A DNA stretch of 44,339 nt. Origin: Candidatus Poribacteria bacterium (GTDB taxonomy: Bacteria; Poribacteria; WGA-4E; WGA-3G). The first letter of the stretch is position 1, and every line of letters starts with the position of its first letter. Where the stretch lies: contig JAPPFM010000016.1 in assembly GCA_028821605.1 (NCBI GenBank), positions 69,785 to 114,123 of the forward strand, given 5' to 3'. Position numbers and translations under genes: made by a program. Below the pieces are notes generated by a model that had not been told where the DNA came from, made no database searches, and saw nothing but the letters and a program-made list of their open reading frames with translations. This document shows, piece by piece, positions 34,053-41,940 of this stretch.

Positions 34053-36432
34053 TTTTCCTCTTTTCCAACGGGATGAAAAATTGGAAGTTGGACCCCAGTC
34101 CATTATCGCCAACATCCACCCATAAGTGTCCACCGTGTGCTTCAACGATTCCGGCGGCAATTGAGAGTCCTAAACCAGTGCCCCCGTGTGGTTGCCGAGT
34201 CTGAACGCTTCCAAGTTGTCGGAATTTGTCAAAAACCTTTTCCCTCTCTTCGGTTGGGATTCCCGGTCCTGTGTCAACGACTTCAACGTGAACCCCCTCG
34301 GTTGCACTCCCGTTCTGCAGAGATTTTGATATTCGGACCGTCACCTTTCCATTGTTTGGTGTAAATTTGATGGCATTTCCAATGAGGTTAACAAGAATTT
34401 GCCCGATCCGATCTCCATCCCCAATCATCGACGGTAGATGAGATTGCGCCTCCAAGAGTAGGGAGATGGCTTTCTCGTCCGCCTGTGGACGGAGCTCTTC
34501 GATTCTCCGTTCGGCTATCCAGTCTATTTTTACTTGCTCCTGCTTCATCTCAATGCGTCCCGCTTCAATTCGGGAGACATCAAGCAGGTCGTTAATAAGG
34601 GCAGCGAGTCGTTTCGATTGACGATGCGCGCGACTCAGGCTCTCGTGCTGTTTCTGATTAATTTTGCCGGTTTTTCCATCAAGTATTAACGAGATGAATC
34701 CAATGATAGATGTCAGCGGCGTTCGCAATTCATGCGACACAAGAGAAACAAACTCCGACTTCATTTGTTCTATTTCGTGTTCATTTGTGATATCATCGAA
34801 GACATAAACAGTACCGGCGACATTATTGTGCTCATCCGAAAAATGACTTGATATAATGCGAAGAACTCGGGAGCTATCACCGTTTGATTGATTCCCGTTG
34901 ACGTTCACCTCAGCAATCATCGTTTGATGTTGTGACACCTCACGTTGAGAGGAAGACAAAATTTTCGTATCAACCGTTCTTGTCTCTGTTTTTGTGCCCT
35001 CGACACCTTCTGATGTTTTCCTCCAGCTGATTGTCCCGATCCCTGTGTCAATAGCGATAAAGTTTTCGTAATCAGCAGTATTTCCTAAATTCAGAAGGCG
35101 TTCAGCTACAGGGTTGACATACAGGACTCGTCCAATAGGTTCAACAACAATCAGACCTTCACCGAGATTGTCCACGATAGCCGTAAGTTTTCTTTCCTCC
35201 TGTGTGAGTTGATCGACAGCGGTTTTCAGGTTTCGACGCATCTCATTGAATTCTTCAGCGAGGACACCGACTTCGTCATCGCTGTCAACGGTAATTTCAC
35301 TGTCGAATTTACCTTCCCCAACGCTACGTGCTGCTTGTGCAACTTTCAGTATCGGTGTCGCTATCCGCTGTGCCGCCCACCACGCAATTAGTATAACGAT
35401 ACAACTTGACGCAATGGTAACATAAAAAATATATCTGTTTAATTCAACAACACCAGCGTAAGCGGAGGAAATGGGACGCGAAGTAAAGACGATCCAGTTA
35501 CTAAAGTTCTGTTGAACCTTCCAAGGTTCCATATTTGAGCGTTGCGTCCGAGCCCAGCCGTAAATGCGGGGTTCAGCGAATGCATCGGTCTCACCTTCCG
35601 GTTCGTAACCATAATACTTCCCATCACCCCCTCTTTTCCCTTCAATAATTGCTTCCTCTGCAGCGTTGCTCATCTCTATATAACTATCTACTTGATACCC
35701 ACTTTGAGGTGAGGCGGCAACAATCTTACCAGATTCATTCGTTAAAATCGCGTATGTTTCTGCCAATTCTGGTCGTGATTCAACTAAACTGGTGAGTTCA
35801 GGTAGAAATAGAAACGTTCTCAGCACTCCCACCGTCCTATTTTTTTTTTCATCAACAATTGGCAGCGCAATTGGAAGAAGATGCACACCTCGCGTTTTAT
35901 CATAGATGACATCTTCCACAAATAGATAACCTATACCATTGTTATAGGCTCTTTGCCACCATTGCCTGTCCTGCACTTGGTGAGGGAGCATTTTTCTTGT
36001 ATCGTAATCCAGTTGTTTATTTGAGCGAAGGACATACCCGGAGGCATTCGTAATGGTTACTTCAGTTTTATAGCCTGCATAAGTCTCAAGTAAGCGGATA
36101 CTATCTTCCAGTCGTGACCATACACTGAAAAATACGCTCTCGTTGTCATTAGCAGTATTTGAATAGACAACTGCTGCTTGAATATTTGGAAGTTCTGCCT
36201 GTATCTTTGTAATTTTTTCCGAGATAGCGTTGTCCGCGCGCGCGAGTTTCTCTTGTGCAAGAAGAACGAGGTTCTCGCCAACAGTCTCTTTTAAGGCATT
36301 TTCACCGAGAAACTTGATAGTTAATGAAACAACGAACAATGGCATCAACGCGACTAACAGAAACAGAACTACCTGTTGACCGCGTAAACCTACCTTAAAC
36401 CGAGAGAGCTTCGTACGATTTTTATCTTTCAT
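34045..36432 (-). CDS. membrane histidine kinase, Cache-HAMP-PAS-HisKA-HATPase
   Basis: 795 residues from ATG 36432 (a GTG three codons upstream is also possible). Membrane span ~20-42 (VVLFLLVALMPLFVVSL), a ~290-residue extracytoplasmic Cache-type sensor (WWQRAYNNGIGYLFVEDVIY), then a second span (IFYVTIASSCIVILIAWWA). Next come HAMP (ATPILKVAQAARSVGEGKFD), PAS (IVDNLGEGLIVVEPIGRVLY), HisKA with SHELRTPLT (His ~567), and HATPase with NLIGNAIKFTP, DTGPGIP and GTGLGLSIA. Cache domains bind small metabolites outside the cell. Its natural target is the receiver-phosphatase encoded by the overlapping next gene. A 12-bp hairpin lies in its leader. Confidence 0.93.
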   Translation of the reverse strand: MKDKNRTKLSRFKVGLRGQQVVLFLLVALMPLFVVSLTIKFLGENALKETVGENLVLLAQEKLARADNAISEKITKIQAELPNIQAAVVYSNTANDNESVFFSVWSRLEDSIRLLETYAGYKTEVTITNASGYVLRSNKQLDYDTRKMLPHQVQDRQWWQRAYNNGIGYLFVEDVIYDKTRGVHLLPIALPIVDEKKNRTVGVLRTFLFLPELTSLVESRPELAETYAILTNESGKIVAASPQSGYQVDSYIEMSNAAEEAIIEGKRGGDGKYYGYEPEGETDAFAEPRIYGWARTQRSNMEPWKVQQNFSNWIVFTSRPISSAYAGVVELNRYIFYVTIASSCIVILIAWWAAQRIATPILKVAQAARSVGEGKFDSEITVDSDDEVGVLAEEFNEMRRNLKTAVDQLTQEERKLTAIVDNLGEGLIVVEPIGRVLYVNPVAERLLNLGNTADYENFIAIDTGIGTISWRKTSEGVEGTKTETRTVDTKILSSSQREVSQHQTMIAEVNVNGNQSNGDSSRVLRIISSHFSDEHNNVAGTVYVFDDITNEHEIEQMKSEFVSLVSHELRTPLTSIIGFISLILDGKTGKINQKQHESLSRAHRQSKRLAALINDLLDVSRIEAGRIEMKQEQVKIDWIAERRIEELRPQADEKAISLLLEAQSHLPSMIGDGDRIGQILVNLIGNAIKFTPNNGKVTVRISKSLQNGSATEGVHVEVVDTGPGIPTEEREKVFDKFRQLGSVQTRQPHGGTGLGLSIAAGIVEAHGGHLWVDVGDNGLGSNFQFFIPLEKRKNG

Positions 36433-36442
36433 GTTTGCCACG

Positions 36443-36469
36443 GTAGGGGCGAGGGAACCTCGCCCCTAC
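36443..36469. repeat. GTAGGGGCGAGG hairpin
   Basis: GTAGGGGCGAGG-GAA-CCTCGCCCCTAC, perfect 12-bp stem with a 3-nt loop, 10 nt upstream of the kinase start codon. GC-rich compared with its surroundings. It has no T tract; it could affect translation of the kinase or be a dispersed repeat. Confidence 0.6.
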
Positions 36470-36534
36470 GCGTTTTCTGTTTAATACTAAGAATCTTCAA
36501 GCGATACGCTACGTGTTATCTTGGATCAAGTTCT

Positions 36535-36873
36535 CTATGTGAAAGCGGCGCACGCCCCTTCCTCCGTATCATAAATCTCGATGACGGTGTTGAGCTGCGT
36601 TACCTCCAAAACTTCCCTGACGGCTTTCTGTGGGTTGAGTAGAACTAACTTTCCACCTGATTGCTGACAGGACTTCAAAGTGACCACGATTGCCCCTAAC
36701 GCGCTGCTATCGATTAACGGAACCTTCATTAGATCAACCACTAACTTGGCACGTCCAGTTTGAAGTTGCTCGTTCATTTCTTTGCGAAATGTGTCTGCCG
36801 CATTTCCAAGAATCTTCCCTTCTACGTGAAGAATGGAAATATTTTGTTCCCCAATCGTTGTCTCGAAATTCAT
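36535..36873 (-). CDS. STAS-domain anti-sigma factor antagonist
   Basis: 112 residues. A single STAS domain with PLIDSSALGAIV (Asp55, Ser56/Ser57) as the phosphorylation site. ATG with AAGGAAAA upstream. It precedes the histidine kinase by 102 nt and is the first gene of the partner-switching set, following ~160 nt of AT-rich DNA that may hold its promoter. It differs clearly from the STAS protein at 31283, so the set has two antagonists. Confidence 0.92.
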   Translation of the reverse strand: MNFETTIGEQNISILHVEGKILGNAADTFRKEMNEQLQTGRAKLVVDLMKVPLIDSSALGAIVVTLKSCQQSGGKLVLLNPQKAVREVLEVTQLNTVIEIYDTEEGACAAFT

Positions 36874-37033
36874 AATATTTTCCTTAGTATTCTTATTTAG
36901 TATTTTGTATTTTTTATGATTTCGCCTTGATCTACTGTAGTGTAAGTAAGATACTATATTCTGTAATTCGTTTGAAACGTGCGAAGCATAGAAAAAGATT
37001 ACGGTGAATAATGGTTCACTATAGTTTTCCCAT

Positions 37034-37705
37034 CTATGGTTTGACGTGATGCATCACAATATAACTCCGATTGAACTGTGGATTTTGGAAGACAGTTTCA
37101 ACTGTTCCACCGAGTGTTCTAAGATACGAAATGCTTTCGTCAATTTCAGTTTTGATTGTCTCCTCACCAGACTTGTAAGCTACCCATTTTCCAGTCGATT
37201 TTAGCAAAGGTAGGCAGTACACCGCCGAGTCCCGAATAGTTGCGACGTAACGGGTGAACACCCAATCGTATGCCCCAATGTGTTCCTGTTGTTGCGAACA
37301 GGTTTCTGCACGTTCCGCGAGAATTTCAACTGTTGTCCTTCGGTGCAGGTCCAATTGTGGAACTAAAAATTTTAGAAAACTCACCTTCTTTTTCGACGAT
37401 TCAACCAGTGTTAACCTTATGTCTGGGACGTAAATTTTCAACACAATTCCTGGGAATCCAGCACCTGTCCCGATATCAATCACAGAATTATTCTTTTTTA
37501 GCGAAATGTGTTCCAAAATGCTCAACGAATCAAGAAAATGTTTATGAATAATTTCGTTATCATCTGTAATCGCTGTCAGGTTAATGCGTTCGTTCCACCG
37601 CAGCAACTCAGCACGATACCGATCAAATTGTGCTACCTGATGCGCGGTTAATGGAAATCCGTAATGATTGAACGTCTCTCTTAAATGTTGCTCGTACTTC
37701 ACCAC
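37034..37705 (-). CDS. rsmG: 16S rRNA (guanine-527-N7)-methyltransferase RsmG
   Basis: 223 residues. Characteristic N terminus (ELLRWNERINLTAITD), SAM-binding VIDIGTGAGFPGIVLKIY and the LVESSKKKVSFLKFL strand; all typical of RsmG/GidB. It methylates N7 of G527 in 16S rRNA. Start is GTG 37705 (a stop codon lies in frame three codons upstream). It follows mnmG by 16 nt, the usual mnmG-rsmG pairing of bacteria. Confidence 0.95.
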   Translation of the reverse strand: MVKYEQHLRETFNHYGFPLTAHQVAQFDRYRAELLRWNERINLTAITDDNEIIHKHFLDSLSILEHISLKKNNSVIDIGTGAGFPGIVLKIYVPDIRLTLVESSKKKVSFLKFLVPQLDLHRRTTVEILAERAETCSQQQEHIGAYDWVFTRYVATIRDSAVYCLPLLKSTGKWVAYKSGEETIKTEIDESISYLRTLGGTVETVFQNPQFNRSYIVMHHVKP

Positions 37706-37721
37706 TTGCTATGCACCCAGA

Positions 37722-39599
37722 TTATTGCGCGTTGTGTTGATGAAGGATAACTGTCAAGATTGAGATGTCTGCTGGCGAAACACCAGGCAAGCGTGATGCT
37801 TGCCCAATAGAAGCCGGCCGAATCTTCGCAAGTTTCTCTCGCGCTTCTGTTTTCAATCCGTGAACATCGGTGTAATCAAACGTGTCCGGAATTCGGAAAT
37901 TTTCCAATTTTTTGAATTGGTGTATTTGTCGTTGTTGTCGTTGGATGTATCCGTCATATTTAATCTGAATTTCCACCTGTTCTGCCACAGCTGGTGACAG
38001 GTTTTCAGGGGGTGGAGCGATTTGGTTTATCTGCTCGTAGCGAAGTTCCGGACGCTTTAGAAGTTCCGCCAACGATGTAGGTTGCTTTAGTTCACCTGTC
38101 TCGCGGATGTCCGCCAAGTTATTCAAGGTCGTCGTATTTGGCTTGAGACGTGTCTTCTGCAACCGTTTCAATTCTGTCTGGATGTCCTCCACTTTCTTTT
38201 GAAACCGATGATATATATTATCATTGACGAGTCCGAGTTGTCTCCCGATTTTCGTGAGTCGCAGATCCGCGTTATCTTCTCGTAGTGTTAACCTGTATTC
38301 AGCGCGCGATGTGAACATGCGGTAAGGTTCACGAATGTCCAAGTTGACCAGATCGTCAATAAGGACTGCTATGTAAGCTTGCGATCTGTCAAGGATAAGC
38401 GGTTCCTCACCTTTGACCTTTAAGGCGGCATTGATTCCCGCCATGAGTCCTTGGGCAGCAGCTTCCTCGTAACCCGTGGTGCCGTTGAGTTGTCCCGCGA
38501 AATAGAGTCCCGGTACCAGCTTTGTCTCAAGTGTCGGTTGTAATTGTGTCGCCGGCGCGAAATCGTATTCTACCGCATATCCGAAACGCATGATCTCGGC
38601 TTTTTCTAATCCTTTGATGCTATGAACCATCTCTACCTGCACGTCTTCGGGTAAACTCGCGGAGATGCCGTTGAGGTAAATCTCATCGGTATCTCGTCCC
38701 TCCGGTTCCACGAAAACCTGATGTTCTGTCTTCTCTTCAAAGCGGACGACCTTATCCTCGATTGAAGGGCAGTAGCGGGGACCGATGCCGACGATACGAC
38801 CGCTGTACATCGCAGATCGGTGAAGATTCTCGCGAATGACATCGTGTGTCTTTTCATTTGTGTAAGTTAGGTAACATGGGAGTTGCGGCTGCGTAATTTG
38901 CTCGGTTGAGAATGAGAAAGGGAGAGGGTTTTCATCGCCCGGTTGGATTTCCATCTGGTTGAAGTCAACTGTCTGGGCATTGACACGCGGTGGTGTGCCG
39001 GTTTTAAGTCTGCCGATTTCAAACCCAAGGCTCAAGAAACTTTCTGAGAGTTTCTCTGCGGAAGATTCGCCTGCCCTACCAGCACTATATGATACATCAC
39101 CGATGTGAATTATACCTTTTAGGAAGGTACCGGTGGTCAGAATTACAGTCTCTGCAAAATAGGCGGTTTGCGTCTGACTGAGAATGCCGATACATCGACC
39201 GTTTTCCACAAGTAGTTCTTCAACCAATACCTGTTTTATGTCGAGCTGTTCTTGCGCTTCGAGGACCCGTTTCATCTCGTCTTGATACGCCTTTTTGTCG
39301 GCTTGCGCTCGACTTGAACGAACTGCTGGTCCTTTTTTGGTATTCAAACGTCGGAATTGGATCCCGGTCTTATCAATGTTTTTTGCCATCTCACCGCCAA
39401 GCGCGTCTATCTCTTTAACGAGGTGTCCCTTGGCAAGTCCCCCAATCGCAGGGTTGCAGGACATCTTTGCGATGGTATCCAGGTTGATAGTAACGATGAG
39501 CGTTTCGCAGCCCATTCGCGCAGCGGCAAGTGCAGCTTCACAACCTGCATGTCCCGCACCCACTACAATAACGTCATAATGTTTGTTATAGATGTTCAT
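37722..39599 (-). CDS. mnmG: tRNA uridine-5-carboxymethylaminomethyl modification enzyme MnmG
   Basis: 625 residues, normal length. FAD-binding VVGAGHAGCEAALAAARMG (14-32), the family motifs SCNPAIGGLAKGHLVKEID and GTPPRVN, and a C-terminal helical tRNA/MnmE-binding region (YDGYIQRQQRQ). With MnmE it modifies U34 of tRNAs reading split codon boxes. ATG 39599. Probably cotranscribed with rsmG. The short gap upstream holds a palindromic repeat. Confidence 0.97.
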   Translation of the reverse strand: MNIYNKHYDVIVVGAGHAGCEAALAAARMGCETLIVTINLDTIAKMSCNPAIGGLAKGHLVKEIDALGGEMAKNIDKTGIQFRRLNTKKGPAVRSSRAQADKKAYQDEMKRVLEAQEQLDIKQVLVEELLVENGRCIGILSQTQTAYFAETVILTTGTFLKGIIHIGDVSYSAGRAGESSAEKLSESFLSLGFEIGRLKTGTPPRVNAQTVDFNQMEIQPGDENPLPFSFSTEQITQPQLPCYLTYTNEKTHDVIRENLHRSAMYSGRIVGIGPRYCPSIEDKVVRFEEKTEHQVFVEPEGRDTDEIYLNGISASLPEDVQVEMVHSIKGLEKAEIMRFGYAVEYDFAPATQLQPTLETKLVPGLYFAGQLNGTTGYEEAAAQGLMAGINAALKVKGEEPLILDRSQAYIAVLIDDLVNLDIREPYRMFTSRAEYRLTLREDNADLRLTKIGRQLGLVNDNIYHRFQKKVEDIQTELKRLQKTRLKPNTTTLNNLADIRETGELKQPTSLAELLKRPELRYEQINQIAPPPENLSPAVAEQVEIQIKYDGYIQRQQRQIHQFKKLENFRIPDTFDYTDVHGLKTEAREKLAKIRPASIGQASRLPGVSPADISILTVILHQHNAQ

Positions 39600-39630
39600 T
39601 TTTTTAGAGTTATCGGTTTTAATAGTTTTC

Positions 39631-39711
39631 AGTTGTCAGTCGTCAGTTAAGAAGGGTTGTGGCGTGAAAGCAAAATGGAGCTGCCACAACAAGTTACTGA
39701 AAACTGACAAC
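39631..39711. repeat. inverted-repeat element upstream of mnmG
   Basis: AGTTGTCAGTCGTCAGTTAA...GTTGTGGC (39631-39663) pairs with GCCACAAC...TTACTGAAAACTGACAAC (39683-39711). The inner 8-bp stem GTTGTGGC/GCCACAAC is perfect; the outer arms are imperfect. It belongs to the family at 26207, 29093, 31725 and 44206. Confidence 0.6.
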
Positions 39712-39739
39712 CGTTCTCACTGCGAAGCATGATAACTAA

Positions 39740-40708
39740 TTAGAGTCCATCATAAATGATGCTAATAACAAGCATGGCGGCGACTTCTAAACTTTTCGGA
39801 CTACATTTGTCGACTGTATCTTCGACTGTGTGCCAATACGGATAAGTGAAGTCGATAATATTAACCATTGGGATGCCTACCTCGATTAAGGGAACGTGAT
39901 CGTCCATGATTGCATCCCCTAAGCGGTATTGAAACGGTGTTAAACCGAGTGTTGCCGCGCGTCGCCAAATTGCCTCCGTGAACCCCTGATTTGCGTTCCA
40001 AGAGTAGCGTTCTATCGGAAATGCCAAATCCTTGTCTCCGACCATATCCAGCAGAATCCCATAGTCCGGTTTCCATTTTCCCATGTTTCGTGCGAAGAAT
40101 CGGGAGCCGATAAACATGTGCTCAATGGATCTGCCGTAGTCCTCGCCATCGAAAAGAACAATAACGACCCGACGTGGCGGTGGGTGCGTTTTTAAGACGC
40201 TCGCAATTTCAAGTAGAACAGCGACACCAGAGGCACCATCGTTAGCACCAAGAATTGGTTTGTCCCGATTTTCTGGCTTTGGGTCCCTATCGGCGAAGGG
40301 ACGCGTGTCCCAATGTGCTGCGAGTAAAAGTGTCTCCGCACTGGTCGGTGGTCCGAATTCTGCCAAGATATTGTTCAGGTGAAGCGTTACCGTTCCGGCT
40401 TTATACTGATGCGGTTGAAAGGCTACACTGTTCGCATATTTCTGGAGTTCCGCGAATAGGTAATCCCGTGTTTCATTATGCGCTGCGGAACCCGGTGGTC
40501 GTGGCCCAAATTCGCACTGCTTCTTCAATATAGTGAAGGCACGCTGGGCATCGAAAGCAGCACTCGCTGCGCGTGACGTACTTGCCCGAACGCGAGTGGT
40601 GTTTCTTGATTCTGCGTTTGGACCTTTTGAGTCTGATTCCGCGCATGCGATACTCAATACACTGTAACACACACCGACTAAAAGTGCTGTAAGCCACTGC
40701 TTTCTCAT
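39740..40708 (-). CDS. M28-family metallopeptidase (or glutaminyl cyclase-like), exported
   Basis: 322 residues. The signal (LTALLVGVCYSVLSIAC) resembles a lipoprotein signal with Cys22. M28 metal-binding motifs are in order: AAHWDTRPF, LGANDGASGVAVLLE, VLFDGEDYG, GILLDMVGD and a late PYWHTVEDT. The DGED and AxWDTRP forms are those of the glutaminyl-cyclase-like M28 branch, so it could be an aminopeptidase or a cyclase. Its ATG overlaps the recR stop (TAATG), so translation is probably coupled. Confidence 0.9.
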   Translation of the reverse strand: MRKQWLTALLVGVCYSVLSIACAESDSKGPNAESRNTTRVRASTSRAASAAFDAQRAFTILKKQCEFGPRPPGSAAHNETRDYLFAELQKYANSVAFQPHQYKAGTVTLHLNNILAEFGPPTSAETLLLAAHWDTRPFADRDPKPENRDKPILGANDGASGVAVLLEIASVLKTHPPPRRVVIVLFDGEDYGRSIEHMFIGSRFFARNMGKWKPDYGILLDMVGDKDLAFPIERYSWNANQGFTEAIWRRAATLGLTPFQYRLGDAIMDDHVPLIEVGIPMVNIIDFTYPYWHTVEDTVDKCSPKSLEVAAMLVISIIYDGL

Positions 40709-41322
40709 TAAGCTTTCCGTCTGCCTTCCAATGCTTTTGCGAGAGTTACCTCATCGATGTACTCCAAATCGCCACCAACAGGAATGCCGTAAGCGATTCG
40801 AGTTACAGCGACTTCAAACGCTTCTAAGTGTTGTGTAAGATAGAGGGCAGTCGCTTGTCCTTCTGTTGTCCAATTTGTCGCGAGGATGACTTCTCGCACC
40901 GGTTCTCTGTTTCCAGCCGCCGTCCGAATTCGTTGAAACAGCGTATTAATTCCGAGTTCATCGGGTCCAGTTCCATCTAACGGTGAAAGAACACCACCAA
41001 GCACATGATAAAGCCCTTTATAACCGTTCGTCCGTTCAATTGCCCAAAGATCATCAGACTCTTCAACGACACAAATTACCTGTTGATCGCGACGTGGATT
41101 TGTACAGATGTAACACGGGTTTGTGTCCGTAATAGTGCCGCATACGTCACAATAACATAGCTGCTGTTTAACCTGCGCGATGGCTTCTGCAATTTGAGCA
41201 GTCTCGGTGTCAGGTAACTTTAGCATAAAAAACGCTAAGCGTTGTGCTGTCTTCTGACCGATCGTTGGCAGTTTTTGGAGCTCTGTTATGAGTTTCTCCA
41301 GCGGTTTCGGGTATTCTTGCAT
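40708..41322 (-). CDS. recR: recombination protein RecR
   Basis: 204 residues. Helix-hairpin-helix LPTIGQKTAQRLA (18-30), C4 zinc finger (Cys58, 61, 70, 73) and a Toprim domain (ICVVEESDDLWAIE; GTGPDELGINTL). It acts with RecF/RecO in loading RecA at gaps. ATG 41322. It lies in the conserved dnaX-ybaB-recR order. Confidence 0.97.
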   Translation of the reverse strand: MQEYPKPLEKLITELQKLPTIGQKTAQRLAFFMLKLPDTETAQIAEAIAQVKQQLCYCDVCGTITDTNPCYICTNPRRDQQVICVVEESDDLWAIERTNGYKGLYHVLGGVLSPLDGTGPDELGINTLFQRIRTAAGNREPVREVILATNWTTEGQATALYLTQHLEAFEVAVTRIAYGIPVGGDLEYIDEVTLAKALEGRRKA

Positions 41323-41353
41323 AGGTTTTTTGTGCTAATTCCTACAGCGGGCG

Positions 41354-41467
41354 TGAAGATTAAAAGGAAACGGGGTGATTTCGTAACGATGCCCTCTTCA
41401 GTTTCGTGAAAGATCTTATCGTTGTTAGGGAATCGACGAAATTACCCATCTAAATTCTTAATCTTCA
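41354..41467. repeat. inverted-repeat element between recR and ybaB
   Basis: TGAAGATTAA (41354-41363) and TTAATCTTCA (41458-41467) are exact inverted ends. GGGTGATTTCGT (41373-41384) and ACGAAATTACCC (41436-41447) match at 11 of 12 positions at equal offsets. The 114-bp element occupies most of the 184-bp gap and has no coding capacity. Confidence 0.55.
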
Positions 41468-41506
41468 TGATAAGGTAGAGACACTTGGGTCTTCACTTAT
41501 TACTCG

Positions 41507-41815
41507 TTACGGGAGTCCTGGAATTTTAATGCCACCGGTTAATTTGCTCATTTCTGCTGACATCATTTCTTGCGATTGTTGCAAGGCTTCGTTGACTGCC
41601 GCGACGATTAGATCTTCAAGCATTTCTGTATCTTCTGGATCAACGACTTCCGGTGTAATGCGAAGTGAAACAACTTCCTGTTGTCCATTAACGACAGCGG
41701 TTACCATTCCACCGCCGACGGTTGCTTCAACGGTACGATTTGCAAGTTCCTCTCGAATTTCAAGCATCCGCTTTTGCATTTGTTGTGCCTGTTTCATCAG
41801 GTCGTTCATTTTCAT
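41507..41815 (-). CDS. ybaB: YbaB/EbfC-family nucleoid-associated protein
   Basis: 102 residues, normal for the family. MNDLMKQAQQMQKRM start, VEATVGGGMVTAVVNGQQEV core and LEDLIVAAVNEALQQSQEMM helix are all diagnostic. It binds DNA as a dimer. It lies between dnaX and recR as in many bacteria. Confidence 0.95.
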   Translation of the reverse strand: MKMNDLMKQAQQMQKRMLEIREELANRTVEATVGGGMVTAVVNGQQEVVSLRITPEVVDPEDTEMLEDLIVAAVNEALQQSQEMMSAEMSKLTGGIKIPGLP

Positions 41816-41940
41816 AATTCTGGTCCTGTCCCCAAGCGGCTTTGTATCATATCTGTGTAGATTTTCGTCTTGTTACAAAAATGCTTGGAACGTTAGAAAT
41901 TTCCTTATAGTATCCGCTTTTCCAATTTGGAAAGAAGCGA

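Noticed and set aside
36443-36469. GC-rich hairpin as an intrinsic terminator of the STAS gene
   Set aside because: No run of T follows on either strand; it may be a dispersed repeat instead.
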